64,000 bases of DNA from Chryseobacterium indologenes. Its GTDB lineage: Bacteria; Bacteroidota; Bacteroidia; Flavobacteriales; Weeksellaceae. The position numbers and the translations under genes are program-made. The notes under the pieces were generated by a model. The model worked only from the letters and a program-made list of their open reading frames with translations. It searched no databases and had not been told where the DNA came from. Shown here piece after piece: positions 17,500 through 26,442 of this stretch. Each line of letters begins with the position of its first letter. Position 1 is the stretch's first letter. Where the stretch lies: NCBI RefSeq assembly GCF_002025665.1, contig NZ_CP018786.1:4154001-4218000 (forward strand), given 5' to 3'.

Positions 17500-18810
17500 T
17501 TATTTTTGTCTGAAATAAACTTCAATTGGAACTCCGGTAAACCCGAATTGTTTTCTCAACTGATTTTCAGTAAATCTCTTATATGGTTCTTTCACATATT
17601 GTGGAAGGTTACAGAAGAATACAAACTGTGGTGAAGGCGTAGGAAGCTGTACACAATATTTGATTTTAATGTATTTCCCTTTCAATGCCGGTGGTGGTGT
17701 CTGTTCGAAGATCGGAAGCATTACTTCATTCAGTTTTGAAGTTTTAATTTTCTTCTTACGGTCTTCATAAACCTCCATGGCTACTTCTACAGCTTTTAAG
17801 ATTCTTTGCTTAGTTAAAGCTGAAACAAATAAGATTGGAATATCTTGGAACTGACCAATTTTATCTTTGATTGATTTTTCGAAATCACGCATCGTATTGG
17901 TCTCCTTATCCTCAATCAAATCCCACTTATTCACAAGGATTACAATTCCTTTTCTATTTTTCTGAGCCAATCCGAAGATATTCATATCCTGAGATTCCCA
18001 TCCTTGTGTAGCATCAACCATGATGATAACGACGTCAGAATACTCAATAGAACGGATAGACCTCATTACCGAGTAAAATTCAAGATCTTCGTTTACCTTA
18101 GACTTTCTTCTCATCCCTGCCGTATCTACCAATACAAACTCATGTCCGAATTTGTTATATAAAGTCTGGATACTGTCTCTGGTAGTTCCTGCAATATCGG
18201 TTACAATATTTCTTTCAACATCCAATAAAGCATTGGTCATTGTAGACTTTCCTACGTTTGGACGACCTGCAATGGTAATTTTTGGAAGCCCTTCAAAAGG
18301 ATCTTTATATTCTGTAGTAGGGAAATCTTTAACGATATCATCTAACAAGTCTCCTGTTCCTGAACCTGTAGCAGAAGAAAGTGTGTAATATTTATCAATT
18401 CCTAACTGATAGAATTCTGTTGCAGGAAGTTCTTCCTTTGCAGAATCTACTTTATTGATAACGATATAAATTGGTTTGTTGGATCTTCTAAGAAGTCTGT
18501 AGATTTCGTAGTCTGTGTCAGTAAGTCCTTCTTCTACATTCATCATAAAGATAATAGAAGTGGCTTCATCAACCGCTAATTGTACCTGTTTACGGATTTC
18601 CTCTTCGAAAATATCATCTGTACCTACATCATAACCTCCGGTATCAATTACCGTAAAGTCTACTCCATTCCAGTCTGATTTCCCATAGTGACGGTCTCTG
18701 GTAACACCAGCTGTAGAATCTACAATAGCTTCTCTTCTTTCTAATAAACGATTAAAAAGCGTGGATTTTCCTACGTTGGGACGTCCAACGATTGCGACAA
18801 TATTTGACAT
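17500..18810 (-). CDS. der: Ribosome biogenesis GTPase Der (EngA)
   Basis: 436 aa with two tandem G domains, each with the P-loop GRPNVGKST (near residues 8 and 180), DTGG/DTAG switch II motifs and NKVD/NKWD specificity motifs, followed by the C-terminal KH-like domain. Der is an essential GTPase in 50S assembly. A -7 box TATCTTTG (minus, 18893-18900) lies about 80 nt upstream. High confidence. Confidence 0.95.
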   Translation of the reverse strand: MSNIVAIVGRPNVGKSTLFNRLLERREAIVDSTAGVTRDRHYGKSDWNGVDFTVIDTGGYDVGTDDIFEEEIRKQVQLAVDEATSIIFMMNVEEGLTDTDYEIYRLLRRSNKPIYIVINKVDSAKEELPATEFYQLGIDKYYTLSSATGSGTGDLLDDIVKDFPTTEYKDPFEGLPKITIAGRPNVGKSTMTNALLDVERNIVTDIAGTTRDSIQTLYNKFGHEFVLVDTAGMRRKSKVNEDLEFYSVMRSIRSIEYSDVVIIMVDATQGWESQDMNIFGLAQKNRKGIVILVNKWDLIEDKETNTMRDFEKSIKDKIGQFQDIPILFVSALTKQRILKAVEVAMEVYEDRKKKIKTSKLNEVMLPIFEQTPPPALKGKYIKIKYCVQLPTPSPQFVFFCNLPQYVKEPYKRFTENQLRKQFGFTGVPIEVYFRQK

Positions 18811-19174
18811 AAAAAATGTTTAATAATCCTTTTACTTTGCTCAAGGATATGTTATTAATGGGTTACTCCAACTTTTGGAGCCCAATTTTTTGCAAAGATA
18901 GGGTTTTATTATTTAACAGATGGAGGCCGGGAGAAGGAGGCTGGATTTTATTATCCATGGGAGAATTCATAATAATCACTCTCATTAAAATTAAACAGAT
19001 AGTATCTATAATTCTCCTATTTTCCAGTAGAAGCAGATTATTTTAAAATTTTTATTGAAAAATAATTATTTGGATATCAATACATAAAGCGATCCACTCA
19101 CCTATTATGTTAATTAATCTTTAATTTCGATTTTCATATTTAAAATAATTTCTATAATTTCGCGGCATAGAAAC

Positions 19175-19245
19175 AGACCCATGGTGTAGCGGTAACACTA
19201 CTGATTTTGGTTCAGTCATCTGGGGTTCGAATCCCTGTGGGTCTA
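19175..19245 (+). tRNA. tRNA-Gln (anticodon TTG)
   Basis: The 71-nt cloverleaf is complete: acceptor AGACCCA/TGGGTCT, D-stem GTGT/ACAC, anticodon stem ACTGA/TCAGT with loop TTTTGGT, a 4-nt variable loop and a T-arm with TTCGAAT; discriminator A. CCA is not encoded. Its last 12 nt plus one are the integration site of the island that follows. Confidence 0.95.
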
Positions 19246-19246
19246 C
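19234..19246 (+). other. attL core in tRNA-Gln
   Basis: CCTGTGGGTCTAC, the 3' end of the tRNA, is repeated exactly at 42334-42346 next to the integrase gene. This is the standard footprint of a tyrosine-recombinase element integrated at a tRNA. Confidence 0.8.
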
Positions 19247-19253
19247 TATCTAA

Positions 19254-19290
19254 AAAATGCAACTAGCTAAATTACAGCAAGTTGCATTTT
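19254..19290 (+). terminator. Island-borne terminator behind tRNA-Gln
   Basis: An 11-bp stem AAAATGCAACT/AGTTGCATTTT followed by ATTTTT, starting 9 nt past the tRNA. It appears to replace the chromosomal tRNA terminator that insertion displaced to 42347. Confidence 0.75.
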
Positions 19291-19315
19291 ATTTTTGGTC
19301 AATTTTTCACGTTTG

Positions 19316-19382
19316 GTCACCTTTTTAGTCATACTTTTGATAAAAAACGCTCGGAGTGAACTTAATTGAATCTATTTGAATC
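19316..19382 (+). repeat. Left-end putative recombinase arm sites
   Basis: GTCACCTTTTTAGTCA (19316-19331) and TTGAATCTATTTGAAT (19366-19381) recur in the same orientation at 42198-42213 and about 42232-42248 by the other end (GTCACCTTTTTGGTCA and TTAAATTCATTTGAAT). Confidence 0.55.
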
Positions 19383-19392
19383 TGATTGTATT

Positions 19393-19923
19393 TTAGCTAC
19401 GGAAATAATGTCCGTTACTCTCAAAATAATCATACATAATGTTTCTTGCAGTGGCTTCCCAATCAATAACGACAAAACTCGGGAGATTGAACGGTATATC
19501 ATTTTCATACAGATATTCCACGAACTCAATATCATTTGCAAACTCACCGTAATAAAAATTGTTTACGTATTCATAGGCACTTTGAAAATCCATATCTAAA
19601 AAGTTATCTAAAATCACTTCAAAAACTTCTGAATCATACTCCGAATCATTTATTTGCTCGGCTATCTCGTAAATCTCGGGAGATAAAAAACTTTCTCCTA
19701 TCAATCCCAATTTCTCAAATAGTTCGCAGTTTTCGTAATCCTGAAACATAAATTCAGGATCTTGTTCATCTTCGTGTAGTTCATGCATTGCTTCCAGTAG
19801 GTCGTCATAGCTTCCGTATTCGCTAAGGTTAAACCATTTGCCATAAATACTTGAATTGTTGTACTTCGCATAAGTGCCACAGTAAATAGCACAATTTTGC
19901 AGACAATTTTGTAAATTTGTCAT
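19393..19923 (-). CDS. ardA: ArdA-type antirestriction protein
   Basis: 176 aa, very acidic. The N-terminal IYCGTYAKYNNSSIYGKWFNL, followed by LHEDEQDPEFMFQDYENCE, matches the ArdA family. ArdA is an elongated DNA mimic that blocks type I restriction (and sometimes modification) enzymes when an element enters a new cell. Location at the edge of the island beside a gene-poor stretch fits a leading-region gene. It is read toward the tRNA. The family call is confident; the spectrum of blocked enzymes is unknown. Confidence 0.9.
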   Translation of the reverse strand: MTNLQNCLQNCAIYCGTYAKYNNSSIYGKWFNLSEYGSYDDLLEAMHELHEDEQDPEFMFQDYENCELFEKLGLIGESFLSPEIYEIAEQINDSEYDSEVFEVILDNFLDMDFQSAYEYVNNFYYGEFANDIEFVEYLYENDIPFNLPSFVVIDWEATARNIMYDYFESNGHYFRS

Positions 19924-19960
19924 GTTGATAAGTTTTAGATACGTTAAAATTTATTGATTC

Positions 19961-19994
19961 GCCTTGTCGCATTGCAGTGCTTCAAGGCTTTTTT
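19961..19994 (+). terminator. Plus-strand terminator upstream of ardA
   Basis: GCCTTG...CAAGGC with an inner GCA/TGC pairing and a six-T tail on the plus strand. No plus-strand gene precedes it, so it may stop antisense or single-strand-promoter transcription; on the minus strand it would be a leader hairpin of ardA. Confidence 0.55.
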
Positions 19995-21236
19995 ATGTAA
20001 TATTGAGATATTTTAGTAAGTAAGTTGCTCACAAAAGCAGTATAAATATACAACAAAAAGCCCACAAATACAAGCACTTACAGCAGTTTTTAACTAAAAT
20101 ATCAACCCTTGTTAAAATCTTTTTAACCACTCCCAGCGCAGGAAAAGTAAAACAACTGTCAAAAAACCTAAATACGTTTGATAGGGGGCAGGCAAAAAAA
20201 GCTCTTGCACCATACAGGGTAAACTTAATAGTAGGTACTGTCCCGATACCTATACAAAATTTTAAGATACGGCATAGGGGGCACATTTTTAAAGTAAAAT
20301 TTGGCGGGTGGTGTAAATAGGAGACCAAGTATTATACATTTTCCCGAAACTCCGCAGACAAAACCACCACTCCACACAGAACACCACAAACCGTTTACCA
20401 CAGTTTCCCTAAATATTGATTTAGGATTATAAAAGTGTGATTAATTAAGAGATAAATATTATTATATATTGGTAATATCTTGCAGAAACCCTGAAAATAC
20501 CTGTTTACAGTAGTTTACAGAGGTTGTCTGGAAGATTGTGTAGTTTGGCTTTGGGGTAAATAGGTAGATATATATTAACAAAAATGAGCCTGTTTCAAAT
20601 CTGATTTTTAAATGCCCCGACAAAACCACAGAGACAACCTACACCACCTGTTACAGTGTAATTATCTTTAACACAAAGTTTTTCAGCGGCCGCCTATCAT
20701 AAAAAGATTATGCAAACTGTTCACCCCTACCCACAAACTAAAAACAAGCCCTTTTAAGCCGCATTTAAAACAAGGAAACTAAATACACCAGAGCAATAAG
20801 AAAATCGAAATTTAACCCCTTTATGAGGTCATACAGAGATGTTACAAACAGTTCTATGCTCACCAAGCTCAATACAAGTAGTTATACACTGTTTTTAAAC
20901 TAAATAAAGGAGAATACTTCAATATTAAAAGATAATCAAAGTTTAAGACATGTATGACGGTAAAGGATATCTCATCTCAGCACTAACTAGACATCCCAAC
21001 TTTGGTGCAAAATTTACACAAATTCCTCTTAAAAGGAATCATTTTGTTTTTAGGATTTCAGGACACGGTACAATAATACACACCTACATTTACCATTGCA
21101 TCTCTAACTGTTATTTGATATTTCAATATATATAACGGAGATAAAAAATCAAACTGTCACATAATTACAAAAATTCATATCCCAAGACAAAACCATAAAA
21201 ACTATTTACAGACCTTTAAAAATAAAAAAAGAGCCA
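19995..21236. other. Gene-poor 1.2-kb stretch with short recurring motifs
   Basis: No convincing gene. GACAAAACCA occurs at about 20358, 20620 and 21184, and variants of TGTTTACAG/GTTTACCA near 20394, 20503, 20513 and 21203; GGTGGTGTA near 20306 has its complement TACACCACC near 20641. Placed between ardA and a repressor gene, this could hold an origin of transfer or replication or single-strand promoters, but no relaxase or Rep gene supports it. Confidence 0.4.
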
Positions 21237-21614
21237 TTAAAGCTCTCCATATTTTGTTTTATAATTTTTCAATTCTTTTTCGGTATTACTTAATAATTTT
21301 TCGAGTAACGAAATCTTATCTTCATACAATTTCTTTATCAATTCAGTCTCATCTGCTCCAATGATAATGCTTCCGTTATTACTTCCTTTAACATTATTGA
21401 AGCTGTTAAAATATTTTTGACTGTCAAAAGATGTTATATCTTCTGGATTAACATCCAATATTTTAGCAATTTGAGAAAGCTTATCAGATGAAACCTTTAT
21501 ATCTCCTTTTTCTAACTTACTATAGGCAGCCTGAGAAATATCTAATTTTTCAGCCATATATTCCTGAGTAAAATTCTTTAACTCCCGTATATTTTTTATC
21601 TTGTTTCCTATCAT
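21237..21614 (-). CDS. XRE-family repressor with C-terminal coiled coil
   Basis: 125 aa. Helix-turn-helix at residues 5-62 (KNFTQEYMAEKLDISQAAYSKLEKGDIKVSSDKLSQIAKIL), a variable linker, then a leucine-rich coiled coil (residues 88-122) likely for dimerisation. Upstream, GGTTAT half-sites overlap its own start region, indicating autorepression. Probably a regulator of island genes. Confidence 0.85.
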   Translation of the reverse strand: MIGNKIKNIRELKNFTQEYMAEKLDISQAAYSKLEKGDIKVSSDKLSQIAKILDVNPEDITSFDSQKYFNSFNNVKGSNNGSIIIGADETELIKKLYEDKISLLEKLLSNTEKELKNYKTKYGEL

Positions 21615-21617
21615 GAC

Positions 21618-21645
21618 GGTTATGAATTATAACCATTTTGGTTAT
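21618..21645. promoter_or_regulatory. Operator of the XRE repressor
   Basis: GGTTAT-GAATT-ATAACC is a 6-bp inverted repeat (21618-21634), followed at once by a third half-site GGTTAT (21640-21645). It begins 4 nt upstream of the repressor start codon. Confidence 0.65.
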
Positions 21646-21714
21646 ATTATACAATGATACAAATATAATAAATAAGATATAAGTCCGCATTTTTGTTTTC
21701 AAAAATTTAAAAAA

Positions 21715-22893
21715 ATGAGAACAAAATTATCTCTTGTATTTACTGTCGCCCTTACTGCGAATATCTTTTCCCAAGCTATTGTAAATTTTACAGACAATAC
21801 ATTCAAATCTAAACTTGTATTTTCAACTCCTTCAACACATATCGCAAAAAATTCTGCGGGAAATTGGATTAAAGTTGACACTAATAATGACATGGAAATA
21901 CAAGTCAGTGAAGCGCAACAAGTAGCCGAATTATGGCTATTAGGTTCTAATATCTCATCCCTGAATGGTATTCAACATTTTTCAAATTTGAAAGTATTAG
22001 AGGTTGGTAGTAATAATCTATCAAACCTTGATTTAAGCCAAAATAGTCAATTAAAAACAGTATTTTGTGACAATAACAGTCTTACAAGTCTTATTGTAAA
22101 TCAAAATTCACTTTTAGAATATTTGTCTTGCTCATGGAATAATTTATCAACTATTAATCTACCAAATTCAAATTCTTTTCAGAAATTATATTGCACTAAC
22201 AATCAAATTTCAACATTGAACACGTCTAATAATAGCGGTTTAAAAGTATTGAGAGTAGAAAACAACCCTATAACAAGTCTTTCTTTAGGTTCTAATATTA
22301 ATTTAGAGGAACTCAATTTTTCTGTAACCCCGATTTCAAGTATTAATCTTAATTCTAATACTAATCTTAAAAAACTTACTACTAGTTCTAATCTAACAAC
22401 TTTAAATGTAGCTCAAAATACAAGCTTACAGGAATTATATACACAAGGGAGTAATTTAACTAGTGTTGATGTTCGCAACGGTAATAATAGTAATATGTTA
22501 AGTGTATTATTTGGAAATGTAACACAATCACCTTTGCTAAGATGTATTTTTGTAGATTGGAAAGACAGTTCTACTTTGACAAATTTTTGGATAAAACCTT
22601 ACACTGCTACTTATGTTGAAAATACTGCTGAATGTAATTCAGTACTAGCAACCGCAGAAACAACAACTAAAAAACAGTTTAGTGTTTATCCTAATCCTGT
22701 CAAAAATTCACTCAATATAGTTTCCGATTCAGTTTTTACAAAGTATGAAATTATCAATTCAGAGGGCAGAATTATTCAATCAGGCAATTTACAGCAATCT
22801 AAAATTGATACTTCATTATTGATTAACGGTATTTATTTTTTGAAATTATTTAGCGGAACAGATTATGTTGTAAAGAAGATTTTTAAAAACTGA
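21715..22893 (+). CDS. Secreted leucine-rich-repeat protein with T9SS sorting domain
   Basis: 392 aa. Signal peptide 1-19, then irregular leucine-rich repeats of the internalin/BspA type from about residue 65 to 270 (SNNLSNLDLSQN, NNSLTSLIVNQNS, NNQISTLNTSNNS). The C-terminal about 75 residues (FSVYPNPVKNSLNIVSD ... INGIYFLKLFSG...VVKKIFKN) are a type A sorting domain for the type IX secretion system, so the protein is exported to the surface or medium. Binding partner unknown. Divergent from the repressor. Confidence 0.85.
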   Translation: MRTKLSLVFTVALTANIFSQAIVNFTDNTFKSKLVFSTPSTHIAKNSAGNWIKVDTNNDMEIQVSEAQQVAELWLLGSNISSLNGIQHFSNLKVLEVGSNNLSNLDLSQNSQLKTVFCDNNSLTSLIVNQNSLLEYLSCSWNNLSTINLPNSNSFQKLYCTNNQISTLNTSNNSGLKVLRVENNPITSLSLGSNINLEELNFSVTPISSINLNSNTNLKKLTTSSNLTTLNVAQNTSLQELYTQGSNLTSVDVRNGNNSNMLSVLFGNVTQSPLLRCIFVDWKDSSTLTNFWIKPYTATYVENTAECNSVLATAETTTKKQFSVYPNPVKNSLNIVSDSVFTKYEIINSEGRIIQSGNLQQSKIDTSLLINGIYFLKLFSGTDYVVKKIFKN

Positions 22894-22906
22894 TTATCAA
22901 AATTTC

Positions 22907-22931
22907 AGCCTTGACCTTATGAGTTGAGGCT
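22907..22931 (+). terminator. Hairpin after the LRR gene
   Basis: AGCCTTGAC/GTTGAGGCT pairs over 9 bp with two G-U pairs, followed by TATGTTTTAATC. A plausible weak terminator that separates the LRR gene from the secretion locus. Confidence 0.5.
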
Positions 22932-23159
22932 TATGTTTTAATCTCTGAAAACACTGATGGATAGACAAATTAACAAAGAATCTGCTACATAATACCAATA
23001 CACACACTACATATTTATATCAAATATTATCATATTACTCTCAAACCTATTTAACCAACCCAATAGGAAAAAAAGTGCTTTTTCGTTCTATCAATATTGC
23101 AAGTGATTATCCTATGCAATATATATAATATATTTTTTATTTTTTTAATGCTAAAATTT

Positions 23160-23167
23160 TAAATTTG
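23160..23167 (+). promoter_or_regulatory. -7 box of the secretion locus
   Basis: TAAATTTG matches TAnnTTTG and lies 28 nt before the TolC-like gene, the first gene of the type I secretion locus. The 300-nt stretch before it holds nothing else recognised. Confidence 0.5.
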
Positions 23168-23195
23168 CAAGGCTTTTTGAAAAGCTCAAACAAAA

Positions 23196-24605
23196 ATGAT
23201 GAAATTTAGAAAAATAATAATGTTTATTTTAATAGTAAACACCTTAAATTTATATTGTCAAAACACAGTTGATATAGATTTTTTCCTTAATAATATTGGT
23301 AACTCTTATTCATATAAGATTAATGCAAATGATTATAAAATAAAAAAAATACAAAATGGTCTTTTTCGTAAATCCTTATTACCTAAAGTAACATTAACAT
23401 CCTCCATACCCTATCAAAGAGCTATTTCTGATGTGACACAACCTGATGGAACAATAAAATTTATTGAGCGTAATTATTTGAATCCAAACATAGGACTTAA
23501 TACAACTCAGTTTCTACCCTTTACAGGAGGTACAATTAGTTTATCAAACTCAATAAATTATTCAAGAGATTTTAATAACAATTACACTAACTTTTCTAGT
23601 AATTGGGTAAATCTTTCATATCAGCAATCTATTAATGGGTACAATGATTATAAATGGGAAAAGAAAATAAATACTCTCACAAAAAAGAAAGATTCAATTG
23701 AGTATTATAAGAATGTAATTCGATTGAAATATGATATAGCCAAATCTTATATTGATGCTGAAACATCGCAATTGAAATCTCATTTATTACAAGAAAATAT
23801 GAATAAGGTAAAGTTTATGCTAAATGAAATAAATGAAAAGTATAAACATGGTCGAGCCATTAAAACAGATGTAGAACAAACAGAATTGACATTAGAACAG
23901 TTAAAAGGCTATTTGGAAGCTAATAAAATAGAACGTCAAAATTCGTTAAGCCAATTAAAAAGAACAGCCAACATTGAAATTCAAGATTCCATACTATTAG
24001 AAGGTGTCGAAGAAATAGAATTTACAATTAATAAGGAAGAACTAATTAAAATTATGGAAGAGAACGGATATAATATAGAATGGAAAATAAAGGAGTTGGA
24101 AGCAGAAGCAAACCTAGATAGAATAAAAAAAGAAGGTAGTATGTCATTAAATCTTCAGCTTGGATTGGGACTTAATTCTTCTGCAAATGAAATTTCACAA
24201 TTATTTAATACTCCTCGCCAGACTCAATTCGTTACTTTAGGGGTTAAAGTCCCAATATTAGATTGGGGAGCTTCAAAAGATAAGACTAATATAGCATTTG
24301 TAGAGAAGGAGAATTTAAAATATAAAATTGAAGAAGAAAGAAATAGAAAGATACAGGCAATAGAAGAATTAATAAATTATTATTGGACTTTAAAATCTCA
24401 AATACAATCATTAAAACAACAAATAATATTATCTAATAAACTCACAGACAACTACAAAGAGCTGTTATCACTAGGAAGAAAAACAGTATCTGAGTATAGG
24501 AATCAAATTTATGAAAATATTAATTTATCAATTGAATGTGAAAAATTAAAAAATAATTTATATTTGCTAAAATTAAAAATAGATGAACTTAATTTAAAAT
24601 ATTAA
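23196..24605 (+). CDS. TolC-family outer-membrane efflux protein
   Basis: 469 aa with a signal peptide (about 1-21, ...LNLYCQ). Two long alpha-helical hairpin regions (about residues 165-230 and 375-465) and strand-rich segments (LTSSIPYQRAIS, GGTISLSNSINY) fit the TolC/OEP fold. As first gene of a locus with a C39-peptidase ABC transporter and a HlyD-like adaptor, it should form the outer-membrane duct of a type I secretion system. Start could equally be the second Met at 23199. Confidence 0.85.
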   Translation: MMKFRKIIMFILIVNTLNLYCQNTVDIDFFLNNIGNSYSYKINANDYKIKKIQNGLFRKSLLPKVTLTSSIPYQRAISDVTQPDGTIKFIERNYLNPNIGLNTTQFLPFTGGTISLSNSINYSRDFNNNYTNFSSNWVNLSYQQSINGYNDYKWEKKINTLTKKKDSIEYYKNVIRLKYDIAKSYIDAETSQLKSHLLQENMNKVKFMLNEINEKYKHGRAIKTDVEQTELTLEQLKGYLEANKIERQNSLSQLKRTANIEIQDSILLEGVEEIEFTINKEELIKIMEENGYNIEWKIKELEAEANLDRIKKEGSMSLNLQLGLGLNSSANEISQLFNTPRQTQFVTLGVKVPILDWGASKDKTNIAFVEKENLKYKIEEERNRKIQAIEELINYYWTLKSQIQSLKQQIILSNKLTDNYKELLSLGRKTVSEYRNQIYENINLSIECEKLKNNLYLLKLKIDELNLKY

Positions 24606-24611
24606 ACACTA

Positions 24612-25247
24612 ATGAAAACAAGAACACAATTAGGTGATTTGGATTTAGAAGTATTAAATCCTATTGAAACAAAAAAAATTATTGGAGGAGATTGGTATGA
24701 TTACACTAATATCGGAGAGGTAGTAATTCCTTGGGATGGCGGCGGCGGTGGAGGTGACCCTTGGGGTGATTACTACGACCCAACTCATGGTGGTGGTGAC
24801 TATGGTGATACTGGCGGCGGTGGAAGTGGTAGCGGAAGTAGTGTTAGTGCCGACGCCTTTGGACCTGGATTAGAATTAACTCTTGCCGAAAGGTCATTTC
24901 TTGCATGGCAGGTTCCTGCATTAGCACTTCCAAAAATGTATCACAATTACAGTCTTGCTGCCGAAAATAAGGGCATTAACAATGAATCTGATGCTCTGAG
25001 ACATGCTCTATGGTCTGCATTAGATGCGGCAGATATTGGTGTTGATTTAGCGAGACAATTCCATACCTTACATGAAACAGAGCACCCTGACACTAATAAT
25101 CCTGCTGCGGATGCTATGGATTTGCATAATAATGAATGGGGCTATGAATGGTTCCAGCAACATGGTGACCCAGAAAATAATATGGGACAATTCGAAGTTG
25201 ATTTTAATAACGCAGTTATGAGTGGTGCAATACAAACTCATCCATAA
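24612..25247 (+). CDS. Double-glycine-leader toxin-like protein, DUF6973-like domain
   Basis: 211 aa. Residues 15-26, LNPIETKKIIGG, match the bacteriocin leader consensus with Leu at -12, Glu at -8, Ile at -4 and Gly-Gly at -2/-1, so cleavage is predicted after Gly26 by the C39 protease encoded downstream. A Gly/Asp/Tyr-rich linker (27-78) leads to a globular domain with DALRHALW (127-134) and DLHNNEWG (170-177), resembling DUF6973-type domains found at the C-terminus of polymorphic toxins. His131, Asp170 and His172 are candidate active residues. It begins 6 nt after the TolC stop and is followed 3 nt later by an exported candidate immunity gene. Toxicity is inferred from context. Confidence 0.75.
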   Translation: MKTRTQLGDLDLEVLNPIETKKIIGGDWYDYTNIGEVVIPWDGGGGGGDPWGDYYDPTHGGGDYGDTGGGGSGSGSSVSADAFGPGLELTLAERSFLAWQVPALALPKMYHNYSLAAENKGINNESDALRHALWSALDAADIGVDLARQFHTLHETEHPDTNNPAADAMDLHNNEWGYEWFQQHGDPENNMGQFEVDFNNAVMSGAIQTHP

Positions 25248-25250
25248 AAG

Positions 25251-25799
25251 ATGACCAGGTTGATTAAGTATATCCTATTATTACCTTTTTTCATTATTTT
25301 CTCCTGCAAAGGACAGACAAATCCCGATTGTTTAGTAAAATTGGAAGAGAAGTTGTCTCCAAAAGTAAATGAAGAAAATAAGATAGGAGAAGTTATTAAT
25401 ATAAAAGATGAAGTAAATTGTTTTGATTGGGATACCTTAATAGTTCAGCTGGCTATGGTAAATAAAGAAACAACTGAAAAAGATTTGGGTATTAAAATCC
25501 CTTTTTATTATTATGATGATTTTTTAAACGATGAAAGAGTTGCCAGACTATTATTTGTAAAAAATAATACTGTCGTTCATTATATTATCCAAAATTCAGG
25601 TGTTGATAGAAAAACTTTTGAAACAGCTAAATCTATAAAGTCCTATAGTTTTGTTAACCTAATAAATAACGATAATGGTTCAATAAAAATACCTCGAGAA
25701 GAAGCGGTATTTGAAATGTATTCTAAAATTCTTAGAGATAAGAACAAAGAAATAAGTAAAGCCTTTAGGTCAGGAATGAGTATAAAAGTAAAAGAATAA
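25251..25799 (+). CDS. Candidate immunity lipoprotein 1
   Basis: 182 aa with a lipoprotein signal (FIIFSC, Cys at 19), so probably anchored in the periplasm or outer membrane. After it comes GQTNPDCLVKLEEKLSPK, shared nearly word for word with the next gene. Starts 3 nt after the toxin-like gene, the position usual for an immunity gene. Family not recognised. The periplasmic location would suit protection against a toxin acting outside the cytoplasm. Confidence 0.65.
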   Translation: MTRLIKYILLLPFFIIFSCKGQTNPDCLVKLEEKLSPKVNEENKIGEVINIKDEVNCFDWDTLIVQLAMVNKETTEKDLGIKIPFYYYDDFLNDERVARLLFVKNNTVVHYIIQNSGVDRKTFETAKSIKSYSFVNLINNDNGSIKIPREEAVFEMYSKILRDKNKEISKAFRSGMSIKVKE

Positions 25800-25809
25800 T
25801 ATTTAAGAT

Positions 25810-26334
25810 ATGATTATGATGAAAAATATGATGTTATTATTTTTGTTTTTATCTTTTCTTTCATTTGGGCAGACAAATCCCGATTGCTTGGTTAAGTTGG
25901 AAAACAAGTTATCTCCAAAATCCAATAAGGAAAATAAGATAGGTGAAATTATTAACCTAAAAGATGATGTTAATTGTTTTGATTGGGATACTCTGGTTGT
26001 GATGCCAACGTTTTTTAATAAGAATGATTTAAAAAGAGACTTGGGAATTGAATCTCCTTTTGAGTTCAAAACAGGAGGGTATCGTATTGAAACAGCTCGA
26101 TTATTATTTGTTAAAAACAATGTCGTGGTACATTATATTATTCAAGAGTCTTTACCCGAAAGAAAAATGATTGATACTTCTAGAACGATAAAAGCTTATA
26201 AGTTTATTGATTTAACAGAGAATGATAAATATAAACGTGCTTTGTTTTATGCTGTCATTCCAAAGCAAAAAACTGTATTTGAAACACAACCTAGACAACC
26301 TACTACTTCCTTGGAGTTGAGGATTAAAAAGTAG
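25810..26334 (+). CDS. Candidate immunity protein 2, paralogue of the preceding gene
   Basis: 174 aa, clearly homologous to the protein at 25251-25799 (shared GQTNPDCLVKLE, NKIGEIINLKDDVNCFDWDTL, ARLLFVKNNVVVHYIIQ). Here the lipobox Cys is absent (SFLSFGQ), so it should be a soluble periplasmic protein. Tandem duplication beside one toxin gene suggests either two alleles of immunity or retention from an earlier toxin. Separated from the next gene by a hairpin. Confidence 0.65.
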   Translation: MIMMKNMMLLFLFLSFLSFGQTNPDCLVKLENKLSPKSNKENKIGEIINLKDDVNCFDWDTLVVMPTFFNKNDLKRDLGIESPFEFKTGGYRIETARLLFVKNNVVVHYIIQESLPERKMIDTSRTIKAYKFIDLTENDKYKRALFYAVIPKQKTVFETQPRQPTTSLELRIKK

Positions 26335-26393
26335 TTAGTTCAACTTATAAATCTTGAGTGTAAAGCTACAACAGTTATAAATAAAAAATTATA

Positions 26394-26429
26394 AAAGAGC
26401 TACTTGTAAAATATTATAAGTAGCTCTTT
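26394..26429 (+). terminator. Hairpin between immunity and nucleotidyltransferase genes
   Basis: A perfect 12-bp stem AAAGAGCTACTT/AAGTAGCTCTTT with a 12-nt loop, followed by AATATT but no long T-run. It ends 13 nt before the next ATG. May be a partial terminator that lowers export-gene expression relative to toxin and immunity. Confidence 0.65.
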
Positions 26430-26442
26430 AATATTAGCACAA

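Noticed and set aside
20029..20328. 99-aa minus-strand ORF in the gene-poor island stretch
   Set aside because: Cys/Phe-rich, low-complexity product with no family resemblance, lying across the motif-rich non-coding region; looks like a chance ORF.
20950..21135. 61-aa plus-strand ORF
   Set aside because: Short, no motif, no plausible partner or ribosome-binding context.
21715..22893. Cargo of the adjacent type I system
   Set aside because: It has a normal signal peptide and a T9SS sorting domain, no double-glycine leader, and a terminator-like hairpin before the secretion locus.
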